Below are positions 61,737-64,000 of a stretch of DNA of 64,000 nt, piece after piece. Location: NCBI GenBank assembly GCA_016765135.1, contig JAESQN010000029.1, positions 43,485-107,484 of the forward strand, given 5' to 3'. Position numbers and translations under genes: made by a program. Numbering within the stretch: the stretch's first letter is position 1; the number at the start of each line of letters is the position of its first letter. The notes under the pieces were generated by a model. That model saw only the letters and a list, made by a program, of their open reading frames with translations. It had not been told where the DNA came from and ran no database searches. This DNA is from Robiginitomaculum sp. (GTDB lineage Bacteria > Pseudomonadota > Alphaproteobacteria > Caulobacterales > Maricaulaceae).

Positions 61737-63785
61737 TCAATTTAGAGACATAACTCGCACATTGGCGCTTGTTGTTGCACCCCCCTCGTCGACCACACTG
61801 ACTATATAAAACCCCGGCTTGACGGGTTGCCATACGGTTTGGCCGTTCAGGGATATTGGGTCCAATTTTATTCCGTCCACATACCAGATAAGTTCCGACT
61901 GGCTCGGCGAGCGAGCCGTCAAGGTCAGGCCATTGGCATTGGGGCCAAAACCCGGTACCGCGATTTCAGCACCGTCCGGGGGGAACAGCAATACTGGCTC
62001 GACGTCCGGTTTTCCGCCGAAATTTCTGACCCCTCGCGGCGCATTTGCCACACGTGTGTAAGGCACGAAACCTTGTGTATTTGGCAAGACGCTGAACACA
62101 TCAAACAATAAAGGCGCGGCAGCGATACGCCCGGTCTTGCCAACTCTTGTGGAGCCGTCTGGCCGTCCGGCCCAGACAATCACCGTCCATTCGTCTGTAT
62201 ATCCGGCCGCCCACGCATCGCGAAAGCCGTAAGATGTCCCGGTTTTATAGGCAATGGGCTGGCTATCCTTCGCGAGCCAGTGGGGCACCCGCCCGCCCGG
62301 TAGAGGAGCTTGGCGCAGGATTTTTGTGATTTGTTTGGCACTGGTTTTTGTCAGCATTTGGTAGCTGGCATCGGGCTTGCCGTCCTCCATCCATACCAGG
62401 TTTTGCGCCTTACCGCCGTTAGCAAGCGCGGCGTATAGCACGGCTAAATCCTGTGCTTTTAAGCCCAGCCCGCCGAGAGCCATCGCCAGCCCGGCCTGTC
62501 CGTCGCCCCGGTTCGGAATAACCAGTTCGGAGCCAGTCATTTGCAAGGCCGCCTCAAAACGCTTGGTGCCAACTTTGTCGAGGGCCAACACGGCGGGGAC
62601 GTTGAGCGAGTGGGCCAAGGCCTCAAACACCCGCACATCGCCGTGGTAACGGCGGTTGAAATTCTCGGGCTGGTAACTGCCAAACCTTGTGGGAGCGTCC
62701 AATATAAACGAACCCGGTGCCGACAGGCCGTCGTCAAAGGCAAAGCCGTATATAAACGGCTTTAGGGTCGAGCCGGGCGAGCGCACCCTGCCCGTCATGT
62801 CAATCCAGCCGCCCGGCCTGTCGCGTCCGGCCGAACCAATATGAGCGCGAACTTTCATAGTTTGGTTATCCACGACCAAGACGGCGACATTACTCTCAAG
62901 ATTGTCCGTAAACTGCGCCGCCAGGCGTTCAATATTGGCCTGAAAGTCTGCGTCCAAGCTTGACACCATCCGTGCTTGCTCACGTTTGATATTTTCGTCG
63001 CGCCGGATTTTGCGCGCCGCTAGCCAGGCATCTTGCGGGAAAGTTTTGCGCATGGATGCTACATCGTCCTGTTTGGCTTCTTGTGCTTGCCTTGGGCTGA
63101 TCAACCCGGCACGTACAAGTTTGTCTAGCACTTCGTCGCGAGCAGTTTGCGCCGTTTTGGCTTGGCGATCAGGGCGGCGGGCTTCCGGGGCTTGGGGCAA
63201 AGCGATCAACAGCGCGATTTCGCCGTCGGTTAGCTGGTCGGGGCGTTTGTCAAAATAGACATGGGCCGCCGCCGTTATCCCCTCTATATTGCCGCCGTAA
63301 GGCGTGTGGGTCAGGTATAGGGATAATATCTCGCGCTTGGACAGCCGCAACTCCAATTGCACCGCCCGCAAGCTTTCGATGATTTTGGACTTTAGTGTGC
63401 GCGGGCGCGGTTCCAATTGCCGGGCTAATTGCATGGTGATGGTCGAGGCTCCGGACACCGCTTTGCCGTACTTGCGCCACGAGCGGGCGGCCCGCAAAAT
63501 TGCCAGGGGATCAACACCGCTATGGGAATAAAACCGTTTGTCCTCAATAGCAATCAGAGCCTCAATGAAGCGCGGATCGACCTCGTCCATATCCGCTTTG
63601 AGCCGCCAACGACCATCACCCACGGTAAACGCCGTGAGCCATTGGCCGTTTCGGTCCGTGACTAATGTGGAGGTATCATAAGCGCGGTTAAGGGGCGGGG
63701 GGAATATGATGTTGGCGAGTAAGAGAGTGCCGATGAAGGTGAGGATAAACCGTTTTATCCTTCTTATTCTTCCCCCATTTTTCAT
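61737..63785 (-). CDS. pbpC: Penicillin-binding protein 1C
   Basis: The protein has 682 residues from MKNGGRIRR. One transmembrane helix (FILTFIGTLLLANIIF) is followed by the GT51 glycosyltransferase with EDKRFYSHSGVDPLAI and SGASTITMQLARQL. The transpeptidase has SPGSTLKPF (SxxK), HSLNVPAV (SxN) and AYKTGTSYG (KTG). A BiPBP_C beta domain closes the protein. The pattern and C-terminal domain identify PBP1C. The start codon is inside a repeat element (family B), and the coding 5' end is repeated in inverse orientation at the window edge, so the start and upstream region are unusual. A partner alpha-2-macroglobulin gene is not seen. Confidence 0.9.
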   Translation of the reverse strand: MKNGGRIRRIKRFILTFIGTLLLANIIFPPPLNRAYDTSTLVTDRNGQWLTAFTVGDGRWRLKADMDEVDPRFIEALIAIEDKRFYSHSGVDPLAILRAARSWRKYGKAVSGASTITMQLARQLEPRPRTLKSKIIESLRAVQLELRLSKREILSLYLTHTPYGGNIEGITAAAHVYFDKRPDQLTDGEIALLIALPQAPEARRPDRQAKTAQTARDEVLDKLVRAGLISPRQAQEAKQDDVASMRKTFPQDAWLAARKIRRDENIKREQARMVSSLDADFQANIERLAAQFTDNLESNVAVLVVDNQTMKVRAHIGSAGRDRPGGWIDMTGRVRSPGSTLKPFIYGFAFDDGLSAPGSFILDAPTRFGSYQPENFNRRYHGDVRVFEALAHSLNVPAVLALDKVGTKRFEAALQMTGSELVIPNRGDGQAGLAMALGGLGLKAQDLAVLYAALANGGKAQNLVWMEDGKPDASYQMLTKTSAKQITKILRQAPLPGGRVPHWLAKDSQPIAYKTGTSYGFRDAWAAGYTDEWTVIVWAGRPDGSTRVGKTGRIAAAPLLFDVFSVLPNTQGFVPYTRVANAPRGVRNFGGKPDVEPVLLFPPDGAEIAVPGFGPNANGLTLTARSPSQSELIWYVDGIKLDPISLNGQTVWQPVKPGFYIVSVVDEGGATTSANVRVMSLN

Positions 63786-64000
63786 GGGGGAAGTACCCCG
63801 AAGGGGGGATGGGGGCCGCGCCTCTTGCGCGCAACGGACTTCCGGTAAGCTCTTTAACATCGTACCGACGCAAGAGCGTCGGCCCCCATCGCCTCCGTAA
63901 GAACTCCGGCACTTCCCCCATGAAAAATGGGGGAAGAATAAGAAGGATAAAACGGTTTATCCTCACCTTCATCGGCACTCTCTTACTCGCCAACATCATA
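63705..64000. repeat. Large inverted repeat including the pbpC 5' end (cut by window)
   Basis: Bases from 63705 to 63794 are the exact inverse complement of 63911 to 64000. The symmetry covers the outer arms of the family B element plus about 64 bp of pbpC coding sequence on each side. It reaches the end of the window, so its full extent is unknown. Either pbpC is duplicated in a head-to-head manner, or the assembly folds back here. Confidence 0.85.
63769..63936. repeat. Palindromic element, family B copy 3, at the centre of the inverted repeat
   Basis: The outer arms are CTTCCCCCATTTTTCATGGGGGAAGT and its inverse; the inner part has ACCCCGAAGGGGGGATGGGGGCC against GGCCCCCATCGCC. The inner left half is almost the same as in the copy at 52125, and the inner right half (CTCCGTAAGAACTCCGGCAC) resembles the copy at 27141. 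The outer arm contains the ATG used by pbpC. Confidence 0.8.

Noticed and set aside
63688..63999. Two ORFs on opposite strands with the same N-terminal sequence
   Set aside because: Both are products of the perfect inverted repeat around the family B element and do not look like proteins.
1..64000. CRISPR array, intact insertion sequence or prophage
   Set aside because: No regularly spaced repeats with unique spacers, no complete transposase and no phage structural gene were found.

Overview
The window reads as one chromosomal segment of an alphaproteobacterium of moderate G+C. Several gene orders are characteristic of that class: bamE / ubiquinol-cytochrome c chaperone / plsX / fabH / ihfA / MerR / tRNA-Pro, then ctaA and rplM-rpsI; glyA-nrdR-nusB-thiL; rpsF-rpsR-rplI next to fabD and fabG; recF-dnaN. 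The large PD40-amidohydrolase, the M28 peptidase, a full type II secretion operon and valine catabolism suggest a marine, protein-degrading aerobe of Maricaulales/Hyphomonadaceae type. That placement is inference and was not tested.

Layout: 1-4.0 kb holds the end of a secreted M28 peptidase and a secreted amidohydrolase. 4.2-7.3 kb is a two-gene operon of an aldehyde dehydrogenase and a ThDP enzyme. 7.4-18.4 kb is a type II secretion locus, gspCDEFGHIJKLM plus a small lipoprotein on the minus strand, with a short prepilin peptidase converging on it. 18.8-23.7 kb is a valine-catabolism operon (acyl-CoA dehydrogenase, 3-hydroxyisobutyryl-CoA hydrolase, MmsB, aldehyde dehydrogenase) whose first gene, mmsA, survives only as a 5' stub. 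23.9-29.7 kb holds lptD, fabG, fabD and the rpsF operon. 29.8-31.3 kb is an AT-rich insert with one membrane-protein gene, bounded by direct repeats of the ribF 3' end. 31.2-38.9 kb holds ribF, a MaoC protein, a HAD protein, a repeat-rich gene-poor stretch with a decayed REP-associated transposase, recF, dnaN and an acylating aldehyde dehydrogenase. 39.3-52.0 kb is mostly conserved housekeeping. 52.3-57.4 kb has a nitroreductase, a pentapeptide-repeat membrane protein and the threonine-degrading tdh-kbl pair. 57.7-61.7 kb has a trypsin-like autotransporter and an SH3-like lipoprotein, and the window closes with pbpC.

The most striking feature is the number of small repeats. There are at least four families of roughly 90-170 bp palindromic elements, REP-like sequences with a dead RAYT, and many 11-24 bp tandem duplications at gene edges. 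One palindromic element lies in frame inside the gspJ leader. Another supplies the apparent start of pbpC and sits at the centre of a larger inverted duplication that runs off the end of the window.

Functionally, the secreted enzymes, the type II system, the autotransporter and the valine and threonine catabolic genes fit a life on protein and peptides. No CRISPR array, intact insertion sequence, rRNA operon or integrase gene was seen.
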